NCBI GenBank assembly: GCA_963204835.1
Contig: CAUJHJ010000053.1
Span: forward strand, 1-64,000
Source: Pseudomonadota bacterium
GTDB taxonomy: Bacteria > Pseudomonadota > Gammaproteobacteria > Steroidobacterales > Steroidobacteraceae
Direction: 5' to 3'
DNA: 64,000 bases
The position numbers were made by a program, and so were the translations under genes. The notes under the pieces are model-generated. The model worked only from the letters and a program-made list of their open reading frames with translations. It was not told the DNA's origin and did not search any database. Every line of letters starts with the position of its first letter. The stretch's first letter is position 1. Shown in pieces: positions 9,141 through 17,657 of the stretch.

Positions 9141-10925
9141 ATGTATCGCGCCCCCATCAAGGACCTGACTTTCGTACTGAACGACCTGATCGGCGACGCC
9201 GCGCTCGGGGGCTGCGCACGGTTTGCGGACTATTCCGCTGAACTTGGCGCCTCAATTCTCGAAGAAGCCGGCAAGTTTGCCGAAGAAGTGCTCGTCCCCC
9301 TGTACCGGGCGGGCGATACCCAGGGCGCCAGGTGGACACCGGAAGGGGTCGTGAGCACTCCGGGGTTCAAGGCGGCCTACCAGGCGTTCGCCGACGGCGG
9401 CTGGAACCAGCTCGCGAGCGACCCGGAATTTGGCGGACAGGGCATGCCGCGCCTGCTTGGAACAGCCGTCGTCGAGCTGTGGGCGGGCGCCAACCTCGCA
9501 TTCAAGTTGTGCCCGATGCTGACGCAGGGCGCGATCGAGGCGCTCGACCTGTGCGGCACGCCGGACCAGAAGCAGCGCTTCCTGCCGAAGATGGTGAGCG
9601 GGGAGTGGACGGGCACGATGGTGCTCACCGAGCCGCAGGCCGGTTCCGACCTCGGCCAGATCAGGACGCGCGCGGCGCCGGCGGGCGATCACTACCGGCT
9701 CTTCGGCCAGAAGATCTTCATCACCTGGGGCGAGCACGACTTCACGCCGAACATCATCCACATGGTGCTCGCGCGCATCGACGGGGCGCCGGCGGGCACG
9801 CGCGGCATTTCGCTTTTCATCGTGCCGAAATTCCTCGTCGGCGAGGGCGGCGCGATCGGCGCGCGCAACGACGTGCAGTGCCTGTCGATCGAGCACAAGC
9901 TCGGCATCCACGCGAGCCCGACCTGCGTGATGCAGTTCGGTGCCGGGGCGGGCGCCGAGGGCTATCTCGTCGGCGAGCCGGGCCGCGGCCTCGAGTACAT
10001 GTTCGTCATGATGAATGCCGCGCGCCTCTCGGTCGGCCTCGAGGGTTACGCCGTCGCGGAGCGCGCGTACCAGCAGGCGGCGCAGTGGGCGCGTACCCGG
10101 GTGCAGGGGCGCCCGCCGGTGGCGGCCACGGAGGGGCCGGCGCCGATCATCCATCATCCCGACGTCAAGCGGATGCTGCTCACGATCAAGGCGAATACCG
10201 AGGCGATGCGGGCGCTTGCGATCTACGCGGCTTCGCAGCTCGACATTGCAGCCGCGCATGCCGATGAAGGACGCCGCGCCGCGGCACAGGCGCGCGGCGA
10301 CCTGCTGATTCCCGTCGTCAAGGCCTGGAGCACGGAAGGCGGCATCGAGTCGGCTTCGCTCGGCATCCAGGTGCACGGCGGCATGGGCTACATCGAGGAA
10401 ACCGGCGCCGCGCAGGCTTACCGCGACGTGCGCATCACCGCTATCTACGAAGGCACGACCGGCATCCAGGCGAACGATCTCCTCGGCCGCAAGATCGGCC
10501 GCGACCGCGGCGCGGCGATGGCCGCCCTGCTCGCCGACGTGGCGCATGAGCTCGAAGCGATCGTGGAGGGCGACCCGGCGGTGCAGGCCGCCAAGCGCGG
10601 TGCCCTCGAGGGCGTGGCGGAACTCGCGCAGGCGACGAAGTCCCTGCTCGGCCTGCTCGGCAACGCGCAGGATCGCGCGCTCGCGGTGGCCGTGCCCTAC
10701 CTCAAGCTCACGGGTACGGTGCTCGGCGGCTGGCTGCACGCCAAGTCCGCGGCGATCGCCGCGCGCAAGCTCGCGGCAGGCAGCGCCGATGCGGATTTCC
10801 TGCGCGGCAAGCTCGCCACCGCGCGCTTCTATGCCGAGCACATCCTGCCGTCCGCAGAGGCGCTTGCGCGGGTGGTGCAGGGTGGCGGCGCGGCGGTGGC
10901 GGAAGTGGACGCGACGCTCATCTGA
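9141..10925 (+). CDS. Acyl-CoA dehydrogenase (large, DmdC-like form)
   Basis: A 594-residue FAD enzyme of the long acyl-CoA dehydrogenase type with an extra C-terminal domain, the size class of methylthiopropionyl-CoA dehydrogenase DmdC. Visible motifs are [13 protein letters not shown] (substrate/FAD loop, about 160-172), HGGMGYIEE and the catalytic base Glu437 in [13 protein letters not shown]. It oxidises an acyl-CoA to the 2,3-enoyl-CoA, passing electrons to ETF. Chain length cannot be read from sequence, and annotation as DmdC itself would be over-specific because no other dmd genes are near. It starts 25 bases after the LysR gene. Confidence 0.9.
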   Translation: MYRAPIKDLTFVLNDLIGDAALGGCARFADYSAELGASILEEAGKFAEEVLVPLYRAGDTQGARWTPEGVVSTPGFKAAYQAFADGGWNQLASDPEFGGQGMPRLLGTAVVELWAGANLAFKLCPMLTQGAIEALDLCGTPDQKQRFLPKMVSGEWTGTMVLTEPQAGSDLGQIRTRAAPAGDHYRLFGQKIFITWGEHDFTPNIIHMVLARIDGAPAGTRGISLFIVPKFLVGEGGAIGARNDVQCLSIEHKLGIHASPTCVMQFGAGAGAEGYLVGEPGRGLEYMFVMMNAARLSVGLEGYAVAERAYQQAAQWARTRVQGRPPVAATEGPAPIIHHPDVKRMLLTIKANTEAMRALAIYAASQLDIAAAHADEGRRAAAQARGDLLIPVVKAWSTEGGIESASLGIQVHGGMGYIEETGAAQAYRDVRITAIYEGTTGIQANDLLGRKIGRDRGAAMAALLADVAHELEAIVEGDPAVQAAKRGALEGVAELAQATKSLLGLLGNAQDRALAVAVPYLKLTGTVLGGWLHAKSAAIAARKLAAGSADADFLRGKLATARFYAEHILPSAEALARVVQGGGAAVAEVDATLI

Positions 10926-10984
10926 GCAAGGCGAGCCGTGGGCCGCAGCCTGGTGCAGCCCGCGACGCGCAACTGGAGGTCTTG

Positions 10985-11887
10985 ATGAATCGCCGTGAGC
11001 TCATGGGCGGCGTCATGGGATTGGCGGCGTCTGCCACGACAGCAGCCGATGCCCCGGATGCGAGCCCGCTGATCACACGCCGGATCCCCTCGACGGGCGA
11101 GGCCATCCCGGTCATCGGCCTCGGTACCTCGGGACCCTTTGAAGTGGGCGCGGAGCCCGGTGCGCGTGCGCCGCTGAAAGCCGTTGTCGACGCGTTCTTC
11201 GCGGGCGGCGGGCGGCTGGTCGACACATCGCCGATGTACTCGACCGCCGAGCGCGTGCTCGGCGAGCTGCTGTCGCCCGCGCAGCAGGAGGCCTGCTTCA
11301 TGGCGACCAAGGTCTGGGCCGACGGCGCAGGCGCGGGAGCGGCGCAGGTGGCGGACTCGGCGCGGCTCCTGAAGCACGCGCCGCTGGATCTCGTGCAGGT
11401 ACACAACCTTCGCGACCTCGATGCGCATCTCAAGACGCTGCGCGCGCTCAAGGCGCAAGGACGGCTGCGCTACATCGGCATCACGCATTACACGGTGTCG
11501 GCCCACGACGATCTCGCGCGCGTGATCGAGCGCGAGCGGCCGGACTTCGTGCAGCTCAATTACTCGGCCGTGACTCGCGACGCCGAGCGCCGCCTGTTGC
11601 CGCTCGCCGCCGATCGCGGGGTCGCGGTGATCGTCAATCGCGCGTTCGAGGACGGCCGCCTGTTCGCGCGCCTGAAGAATGTGCCGCTGCCCGCCTGGGC
11701 CGCCGATTTCGACGCCACGAGCTGGGCGCAGGTGCTCCTGAAGTACGTGATCGCGCACCCGGCGGTGACCTGCGTGATTCCCGCCACCGGCAAGGTGCGC
11801 AACCAGCTCGACAATCTTGCCGGCGGGCGCGGCCGGCTGCCTGATGCCATGGCCCTCGCGGGGATCGCCGCGGCGGTGGGTGCCTAG
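10985..11887 (+). CDS. Aldo/keto reductase with Tat-like N-terminus
   Basis: A 300-residue protein. The ATG at 10985 has an excellent GGAGGT four bases upstream. The N-terminus NRRELMGGVMGLAASATTAADA looks like a twin-arginine export signal, and the rest is an aldo/keto reductase barrel: VIGLGTSGPF, DTSPMY (Asp, Tyr), MATKVW (Lys), VQVHNL (His) and TCVIPATGKV. Export of a folded NADPH enzyme is unusual, but exported AKR-fold proteins exist. An alternative is a cytosolic enzyme with a chance hydrophobic start. Its stop codon shares CTAG with the convergent CHAT gene. Confidence 0.85.
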   Translation: MNRRELMGGVMGLAASATTAADAPDASPLITRRIPSTGEAIPVIGLGTSGPFEVGAEPGARAPLKAVVDAFFAGGGRLVDTSPMYSTAERVLGELLSPAQQEACFMATKVWADGAGAGAAQVADSARLLKHAPLDLVQVHNLRDLDAHLKTLRALKAQGRLRYIGITHYTVSAHDDLARVIERERPDFVQLNYSAVTRDAERRLLPLAADRGVAVIVNRAFEDGRLFARLKNVPLPAWAADFDATSWAQVLLKYVIAHPAVTCVIPATGKVRNQLDNLAGGRGRLPDAMALAGIAAAVGA

Positions 11888-14800
11888 TCCGGCGAGGCGG
11901 CCTTCAGTTCAAAGAGCGGGTCGCCGTAGTGCAGGTAGTCGGCCCAGTCCGGCGACTGCCGGGCGCGCACCGCGTGCCGCGCCTCGAGGAGCGCCGCGCC
12001 GATCGCCTTGCCGGCAATGAGCGCGCCGTAGAACTTCGCGGCGCAGGTCTCGGCGGCGGTGTCGCTCACCGGCCAATAGGTGCCGATGAAATTCGCGATG
12101 CCCGCGCGCAGCCAGGCTTCGGCCACGCTCGTGCCGGCCGTGAGCGCCGTCGCGCGTGACGTCCGCGCCGTTTCCGCACCCGGCGCGCCACGTCGCGCGC
12201 CGCGCACCCGCCCGGACTCGCAGGCGTTGAAGAAGACGAGCGCCGGCAGCTGTGCCAGGGCGCCGAGGTCCGCGCCGCCGATGACGCCGTCGCTGACGAC
12301 GAGGCCGCTCGCGCGCGGCGTGGCCGGCTCGAACGCGGCGTGGCCCGCATAGTGCACGACGTCGTAGTCGCCCGAGTCGAACTCGGCGAGGATGCGCGCG
12401 CGCGTGGCCGCGCGGCCCTCGATGAGCGCGAGCCGGGCATCCGGCAGTGCGCGGAACAGGTCGCGCACGCGCTCGCCTTCGCGCGCCGCGCCGGGCAGGT
12501 CTTCCGTCGGGTTCGCGATGAGGAGCACCGTCAGCAGGCGATCGTTGCGGCGCCGTTCGCTGAAGCGCGCCACCGCGAGGCTCGATGCGGCGAAGCGCCG
12601 CGACAGCCCAGCACGGAGGGCGGGTGTCCAGCCGCCGATGGTGAGCATCTCCCAGGGCAGGCGGCTCGCCGAGTCGTCGTTGACGACCATGAGAGGTGCC
12701 GAGTCGGCCAGCGCGAGGGCCGCGCGCACGTTGGGATGCAGCACCAGCTTGCCGAGGCGTGCGCCGATGCCGGTGACGCGCGCCGCCGAGAGGCGCCCAT
12801 CGTCGAGCTGTGCCAGCAGGGCGTCGAGCTCGGCGGGTTCGAAGTGCGCGTTCTCCGCGACCACAGCCGCGTGCTCGCCGGCGGTCAGCACCGCCGCCCG
12901 CCAGGTTTCCGAACCGGCCGCCGAAGCCGTGCGCTCGACGAGCAGGTGCGCAAGGCGCGGAACGGCTCTCGTGCGCGCAGTGCGGCCGGCGGCCCGGCGT
13001 GAGCGGCGCGCGCTGCCGGTACGGACGGACAGCAGCGCGCCCTCGGGGTCGATCTCGATGGCGAGCGTTCTCGCAAGGCGCGCGATCGCGCGATGCTCCG
13101 CCGCGTCGCGGATCACGAACACGACGCGCTTGAGCCGCGGGGCGCGCACCGCGCGCTGGCGCAGGAAGCCGCGCAGCTGCGCGGCAACCGACAGCGTCGA
13201 CGGCAGCCCGGCACCCGCGCCCCACGGGACCGTCGCGACCGAACGGATGCCGCCATGCTCGCAGAACCGTGCGACGCTGTCGGCTGCGAGCTCGATCGCG
13301 GCGCCATCGAGGTCGGCGAAGCGGCCCAGCCCGACGATGACGACGTGGTCCGCATGCGCCAGCCGGCCAGCCGCGGGCACGGCGCTCACCTGGCCCGCAT
13401 CGCCAGGCAGCATGCGCCGCGCGGCAAACTCCGTGATGGCGCCGCCCAGGCGCGCGTCGATGGCGGCTATCGCTCCCGCGGGTCGCACGCCGTGGAACAC
13501 GCCCGCCGCGAGTGCCTCGGCGTCGGCGTCCTGGATCTCGCCGCGCACGATCAATATCTCGAGTGCGCCGCGCGTGGTGCCGCCGCGACCACCGGCCTGC
13601 CGCGCACGCCGCGATGCCCGCTCCGGCGCGAACAGGCGCAGCCGTGGCGGATCGTTCAGCGTGCCGAGGTACAGGCGGCGCTCGTCATTCGTGAGTGCGT
13701 GCCAATCCACCTTCTGCCGATGGCTGCGGCGCAAGTCCGCATCGCCGACGCGTGCCGAAGCGCGGGTGGGTCGCGGCCACGAGCCCGTGAGCCTCCCGGT
13801 GCGACCGGTGCGCAGCAAGTCGATCACCGCCGATGCGATCGTGCCGTTGGTGGTGAGTTCGCTGTGCCCTTCGCGGGCGTGGTAGGTGCGAACGCCCGGC
13901 AACCCGGCAAGCGCGAGCGGCACCGTGCCATCGCCGTCCCGTGTCACGACATACTCGAACTCGGCGCCGGCGCGCCGCACGCCCGTCACGGTGGGGCGCG
14001 CGTGCCCGGCGATCAGGACCATGCGTTCATCGCCGGGCGCAAGCCCGCGCAGGCTGCTGCGCGCCGCGGCGAGCAGCGCGGGATCCGGGCGCGGCCCCGT
14101 GGCCGGCCAGGCGGACGGGTCGAACAGGTCGAGCGCGGTCGTGCCTTCGGCGGGCAGCAGTTCGTAGAGGCCGGGGAAGGTCGAGTACACCTCGCTCGCG
14201 AGCGTTTCGGCGCTGTGCACCTGGTCGAGTGCCGCGAGCTTGCGCACCACGGCATAGGTTCCCCGCAGCGCCTGCACGGGCGCGAAGGAACCCGAGTTCG
14301 GCGTGCCGAGCATGACGAGCCGTTCGATGCGTTCCTGGCCGGGCAGGGCGAGTGCGGCGCGCGCCACGAGGCCACCCATGCTGTGCGCGACGACATGGAT
14401 GCGCGGCGATGCATCGCGCGCGACCTCCGCGGCGAATGCGCGCCCGGCCTCGACCACGCTGCGCCGCCAGTCGTAGGCGAACAGCCGCGGAGAGAAGCCT
14501 GCGATGGCGAGGCGCAGCTTCAGCTTGAGGAAGTGGAAAAGGATGACGCCCATCGCCTGCACCGGCGTGTGGGGCCGCATCACGATCTCCCGCAGGCGCC
14601 CGATCGCGATGTCGATCGGGTCGAGCCAGAGGATGTCGCGCGGCAGGCCATGCCCCCGCGGGCGGCCGAGCTGCGAGCCCATGATGCCGGGAAGGATGTA
14701 GACGCGGGGGCCGCCGCGGGTGCGCGCCGCGCGGCGCGCGAGCACCACGAGCTCGGCGTAGGCTGCCGTGCCGAAGTAATCGACGAGCGCCTCGCGCTGC

Positions 14801-14916
14801 GCGCCGCTTGCGAGCAGGCGCTCGATTCTCTCGTCGCTCGCTTCGAGCCGGTCGTAGGGCGTGACGTGCGTCGCGGCGGGGTGCTGGGCGTCGATCACGC
14901 GGGGATTATGCCTCAT
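11884..14916 (-). CDS. Three-part fusion: lipase-like hydrolase, macro-like (M17 N-type) domain and CHAT caspase-like protease
   Basis: About 1010 residues from the ATG at 14916. The same frame opens at an ATG at 14967, which would add 17 residues but has no Shine-Dalgarno. Residues 60-370 form an alpha/beta hydrolase of LCAT/PGAP1 type: VYILPGIMGSQL, nucleophile Ser179 in VVAHSMGGLV, Asp327 or 329 in RDGDGTVPL and His351 in EGHSE. Residues about 450-590 resemble the macro-like N-domain of leucyl aminopeptidase (HVVIVGLGRF). Residues about 740-1005 are a CHAT peptidase with His859 in VVHYAGHA and Cys899 in FFNACESG. No signal peptide or membrane segment is obvious. CHAT proteases often act in bacterial stress or death pathways; coupling to a lipase in one chain suggests an effector activated by cleavage, which is inference. 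No recognised defence genes adjoin it. Confidence 0.85.
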   Translation of the reverse strand: MRHNPRVIDAQHPAATHVTPYDRLEASDERIERLLASGAQREALVDYFGTAAYAELVVLARRAARTRGGPRVYILPGIMGSQLGRPRGHGLPRDILWLDPIDIAIGRLREIVMRPHTPVQAMGVILFHFLKLKLRLAIAGFSPRLFAYDWRRSVVEAGRAFAAEVARDASPRIHVVAHSMGGLVARAALALPGQERIERLVMLGTPNSGSFAPVQALRGTYAVVRKLAALDQVHSAETLASEVYSTFPGLYELLPAEGTTALDLFDPSAWPATGPRPDPALLAAARSSLRGLAPGDERMVLIAGHARPTVTGVRRAGAEFEYVVTRDGDGTVPLALAGLPGVRTYHAREGHSELTTNGTIASAVIDLLRTGRTGRLTGSWPRPTRASARVGDADLRRSHRQKVDWHALTNDERRLYLGTLNDPPRLRLFAPERASRRARQAGGRGGTTRGALEILIVRGEIQDADAEALAAGVFHGVRPAGAIAAIDARLGGAITEFAARRMLPGDAGQVSAVPAAGRLAHADHVVIVGLGRFADLDGAAIELAADSVARFCEHGGIRSVATVPWGAGAGLPSTLSVAAQLRGFLRQRAVRAPRLKRVVFVIRDAAEHRAIARLARTLAIEIDPEGALLSVRTGSARRSRRAAGRTARTRAVPRLAHLLVERTASAAGSETWRAAVLTAGEHAAVVAENAHFEPAELDALLAQLDDGRLSAARVTGIGARLGKLVLHPNVRAALALADSAPLMVVNDDSASRLPWEMLTIGGWTPALRAGLSRRFAASSLAVARFSERRRNDRLLTVLLIANPTEDLPGAAREGERVRDLFRALPDARLALIEGRAATRARILAEFDSGDYDVVHYAGHAAFEPATPRASGLVVSDGVIGGADLGALAQLPALVFFNACESGRVRGARRGAPGAETARTSRATALTAGTSVAEAWLRAGIANFIGTYWPVSDTAAETCAAKFYGALIAGKAIGAALLEARHAVRARQSPDWADYLHYGDPLFELKAASPD

Positions 14917-14987
14917 GCTCCCGCCCACCACGCGCGCCCGCGGCCTCGTGGTCGCGCGCTCCGTCATTGGCGGGAGTGCAGCGCCCG

Positions 14988-15887
14988 TCAGCCCCTTGCG
15001 TTGGACGCGATGACACCCGCGACGGCTTCGATCGCCTCGCGCCTTGCGCTCGTCTTGCGCCAGACCGCGCCGATGTGCCGCACGGGTTGCGGCCTTGCGA
15101 ACGCGCGCACGCAGACGCCGCGCGCCGCGCCGTAGGCGCCGCGGGTCGCAAGTTCGGGCAGCAGCGTGACGCCTGCGCCCGAAGCGACCATCTGGCGCAG
15201 CGTCTCGAGGCTGGTCGCACGGAAATCCTGCTTCTCGTGCAGCGGCACGCGACTGCAGACCTCGAGCGCCTGGTCACGCAGGCAGTGGCCGTCCTCGAGC
15301 AGCAGCAGCGTCTCGCCCGCGAGGTCGGCGGTGCGTACCGCACCGCCCTTTGCCAGCCGGTGGTCGGCGGGTGTCACGAGGACGAAGGGCTCATCGTAGA
15401 GCGGCAGGACCTCGAGCCCGTCGAGATCGACGGGCAGGGCGAGGATGCCGACGTCGATCTCGCCCGCGCGCAGCCGCTCGAGCATCGCTGTGGTCTGGTA
15501 TTCGTAGAGCATCAGCTCGAGCCGCGGCAGCGCCTTGCGCAGCCGGGGCGTGACGCGCGGCAGGAGGTACGGCCCGATGGTGGGCAGCAGCGCGATCCGC
15601 AGGCGCCCCGCCAACGGGTCGCCAAAGGACTTCGCGATCTCGACGATGTCGTCGCCCGCCTCGAGCATGGCGCGCGCCCGCGTGACGATGCGCTGGCCGG
15701 CGGCGGTCAGCGAGGCGCGCCTCGTGCCGCGCTCGACCAGCTGCACGCCGAGGTAGGCCTCGAGCTTCTTCAATTGGGCGGAGAGCGTCGGCTGGCTCAC
15801 GTGGCAGGCGAGGGCGGCGCGCCCGAAATGGCGCGAGTCGGCGACCGCGACCAGGTAGCGCAGGTCCCTGAGCTTGAGGTCTGACAT
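14988..15887 (-). CDS. oxyR: OxyR hydrogen-peroxide sensor and regulator
   Basis: A 299-residue LysR-family protein starting MSDLKLRDLRYLVAVADSRH, matching OxyR. The redox pair is present as Cys202 and Cys211 in GHCLRDQALEVC, equivalent to Cys199 and Cys208 of E. coli OxyR, whose disulfide switches it on. It is divergent from ahpC, and its start codon lies inside the OxyR operator at 15886-15922, which implies self-regulation. The CHAT gene follows on the same strand 20-71 bases downstream, depending on its start, so read-through from oxyR is possible. Confidence 0.95.
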   Translation of the reverse strand: MSDLKLRDLRYLVAVADSRHFGRAALACHVSQPTLSAQLKKLEAYLGVQLVERGTRRASLTAAGQRIVTRARAMLEAGDDIVEIAKSFGDPLAGRLRIALLPTIGPYLLPRVTPRLRKALPRLELMLYEYQTTAMLERLRAGEIDVGILALPVDLDGLEVLPLYDEPFVLVTPADHRLAKGGAVRTADLAGETLLLLEDGHCLRDQALEVCSRVPLHEKQDFRATSLETLRQMVASGAGVTLLPELATRGAYGAARGVCVRAFARPQPVRHIGAVWRKTSARREAIEAVAGVIASNARG

Positions 15888-15922
15888 AGATGAAATCTAT
15901 CAGAATCATAAGATCAATTCAT
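15886..15922. promoter_or_regulatory. OxyR tetramer operator
   Basis: The sequence reads ATAG, 7 bases, CTAT, 7 bases, ATAA, 7 bases, TCAT. It matches the established OxyR pattern of four tetranucleotides (ATAG/CTAT/ATAG/CTAT) with exact 7-base spacing; the first two elements are perfect and the last two each keep most of the consensus. It lies between divergent oxyR and ahpC, covers the oxyR start codon and ends 64 bases before the ahpC ATG. This fits activation of ahpC and repression of oxyR. Confidence 0.85.
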
Positions 15923-15986
15923 TGGAAAATTGACCGCCCGCCACCCAGACTCCCCCCATCGGATTCATTCAACTGGAGACAGCATC

Positions 15987-16526
15987 ATGTTGGGTATCGG
16001 GCAGAAATTTCCGCAGTATTCGCTCACCGGCGTCGTCTCGAACGACCTCGCGAATGCTTTCAAGCCGTTCACGAACGACAGCTTCAAGGGCAAGTGGCAG
16101 GTCGTGTTCTTCTGGCCGAAGGACTTCACCTTCGTCTGCCCGACCGAGATTGCCGCGTTCGGCAAGCTCGACAAGGAATTCAAGGCACGCGACGCGCAGC
16201 TGCTCGGCGCATCGGTCGACAGCGAATTCGTGCACCTCGCCTGGCGCAAGGACAAGGAAGAACTCTCGAAGCTGCCGTTCCCGATGCTCGCTGACATCAA
16301 GCGCGAGCTGTCGGCCGAGCTCGGCATCCTCGATCCGGCGGCGGGCGTGTCGCAACGCGCGACCTACATCGTCGACCCGGAGGGCGTGATCCGCTTCGTC
16401 TACGTGACCGACCTCGACGTGGGCCGCAGTCCCGACGAAGTGCTGCGCGTGCTCGACGCGCTGCAGACGGACGAGCTGTGCCCCTGCAACTGGAAGAAGG
16501 GTGACGACACCCTGAAGGCTGCCTGA
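15987..16526 (+). CDS. ahpC: AhpC peroxiredoxin (AhpD-dependent type)
   Basis: A 179-residue typical 2-Cys peroxiredoxin that reduces peroxides in the cytosol. The peroxidatic residue is Cys51 in DFTFVCPTE. The C-terminus has LCPCNWKKG, a two-cysteine resolving motif as in the mycobacterial AhpC that is recycled by AhpD rather than AhpF. The ATG at 15987 has GGAG eight bases upstream. AhpD follows directly, and OxyR with its operator lies upstream, making this a self-contained peroxide defence unit. Confidence 0.95.
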   Translation: MLGIGQKFPQYSLTGVVSNDLANAFKPFTNDSFKGKWQVVFFWPKDFTFVCPTEIAAFGKLDKEFKARDAQLLGASVDSEFVHLAWRKDKEELSKLPFPMLADIKRELSAELGILDPAAGVSQRATYIVDPEGVIRFVYVTDLDVGRSPDEVLRVLDALQTDELCPCNWKKGDDTLKAA

Positions 16527-16534
16527 CGAGCGAC

Positions 16535-16582
16535 GGCGGACGCCAGCGGGCCGACCTCCCCCCGAGGCCCGCTGCGTCCGCC
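16535..16582 (+). other. Stable stem-loop between ahpC and ahpD
   Basis: An 18-base arm at 16535-16552 pairs with 16566-16582, perfect except for one unpaired base; the loop is 13 bases and C-rich. There is no T-run, so it is not a standard terminator. Placed 8 bases after the ahpC stop, it probably protects the 3' end of ahpC mRNA or reduces ahpD expression relative to ahpC. Confidence 0.6.
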
Positions 16583-16623
16583 CGACCTCCCCGGCACCGG
16601 CCGTGAATGAGAAGGATGAAACG

Positions 16624-17157
16624 ATGAGCCTCGATGCGATCCGCGACGCCCTGCCCGACTACGCCCGCGACCTGAAGCTGAACCTCGGTTCGGTGCTCAC
16701 GACCCAGGGTGCGCCGGGCCTCACCGGCAAGCAGCTTTGGTCGGTGGCGCTGGCGACGGCCATCGCCGCGCGCAACCCGGCCTTCACGCGTGACATCGAG
16801 GCGCTCGCCCGCGAGCACCTCGATGAAGCCGATGTCACCGGCGCGCGCGCCGCGGCGGCCATCATGGGCATGAACAACGTCTACTACCGCTTCCTGCACC
16901 TCGTCGAGGACGCGGAGTACCAGTCGATGCCGGCGCGCCTGCGCATGAACGTGATCGGCAATCCCGGCATCGACAAGCTCGACTTCGAGCTGCTCTCGCT
17001 CGCCGTCTCGGCGGTGAACGGTTGCGGCCTGTGCATCACTTCGCACGAGCGCAAGTTGCGCGAGCACGGCGTGACGCGCGAAGCCATCCAGAGCGCGGTG
17101 CGCATCGCCGCGGTGATGCATGCCGTGGCGGGCGTCCTCGAGGCCGGGGCGGGCTGA
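16624..17157 (+). CDS. ahpD: AhpD alkylhydroperoxidase, reductant of AhpC
   Basis: A 177-residue carboxymuconolactone-decarboxylase-like protein. The active site is Cys134-x-x-Cys137 with His141 in NGCGLCITSHE, and Glu122 matches the proton-relay glutamate of mycobacterial AhpD. It passes electrons from lipoylated dihydrolipoamide acyltransferase to AhpC in the systems studied. The start at 16624 was chosen for its AAGGA seven bases upstream; an ATG at 16603 is possible. It is the second gene of the OxyR-linked ahpCD unit. Confidence 0.95.
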   Translation: MSLDAIRDALPDYARDLKLNLGSVLTTQGAPGLTGKQLWSVALATAIAARNPAFTRDIEALAREHLDEADVTGARAAAAIMGMNNVYYRFLHLVEDAEYQSMPARLRMNVIGNPGIDKLDFELLSLAVSAVNGCGLCITSHERKLREHGVTREAIQSAVRIAAVMHAVAGVLEAGAG

Positions 17158-17192
17158 TCAGCCAGTGTGCGGGCTGCTATGCTTGCCGCCCT

Positions 17193-17645
17193 ATGAGTAC
17201 GAGGCGGCCGCCGCGCCTGTCCGCGGGAGTAGTGGTGGTCCGCCACGACGCGGATGGCTGGTTCTACCTGCTGCTGCGGGCCTTTCGCAGCTGGGACTTC
17301 CCCAAGGGCATGGTCGAGCCCGGCGAGGAGCCGCACGCCGCGGCGCGCCGTGAAGTGCGCGAGGAATCCGCGATCGACGACCTCGAATTCACCTGGGGCG
17401 ACATCTACCGCGATACCGGCCCGTACACCCGCAACAAGGTGGCGCGCTACTACCTCGCGCAGACCCGCACCGCGCGCGTGACGCTGCCGGTCAACGCGGA
17501 ACTCGGCACGCCCGAACACCATGAGTGGCGCTGGGTCACGTACGACGAGGCGCAGGATCTCGTCTCGCCGCGCGTCGCGCCCGTGCTCGAATGGGCACGC
17601 GCCGTCGTGCTCGGCGTGACCTCGGGCGCAGCGCCGAACGACTGA
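17193..17645 (+). CDS. Nudix hydrolase
   Basis: A 150-residue protein with a complete Nudix box, GMVEPGEEPHAAARREVREE followed by SAI, fitting G-x5-E-x7-REVxEE. The context FRSWDFPKGMVEPGE resembles diadenosine tetraphosphate (Ap4A) pyrophosphatases and related house-cleaning enzymes. The ATG at 17193 starts the conserved fold directly. No neighbour points to a specific substrate. It follows ahpD by 35 bases and could be co-transcribed, in which case removal of oxidised or alarmone nucleotides would suit the peroxide theme; that is inference. Confidence 0.85.
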   Translation: MSTRRPPRLSAGVVVVRHDADGWFYLLLRAFRSWDFPKGMVEPGEEPHAAARREVREESAIDDLEFTWGDIYRDTGPYTRNKVARYYLAQTRTARVTLPVNAELGTPEHHEWRWVTYDEAQDLVSPRVAPVLEWARAVVLGVTSGAAPND

Positions 17646-17657
17646 CGCGCCGCGCGG

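Noticed and set aside
9141-10925. Annotation as DmdC of DMSP breakdown
   Set aside because: Same size class but no dmdA, dmdB or dmdD in the window; many general acyl-CoA dehydrogenases share this form.
14917-14967. Upstream ATG (14967) as the start of the CHAT fusion gene
   Set aside because: It lacks a Shine-Dalgarno and adds only a basic, unstructured 17-residue leader; it cannot be excluded.
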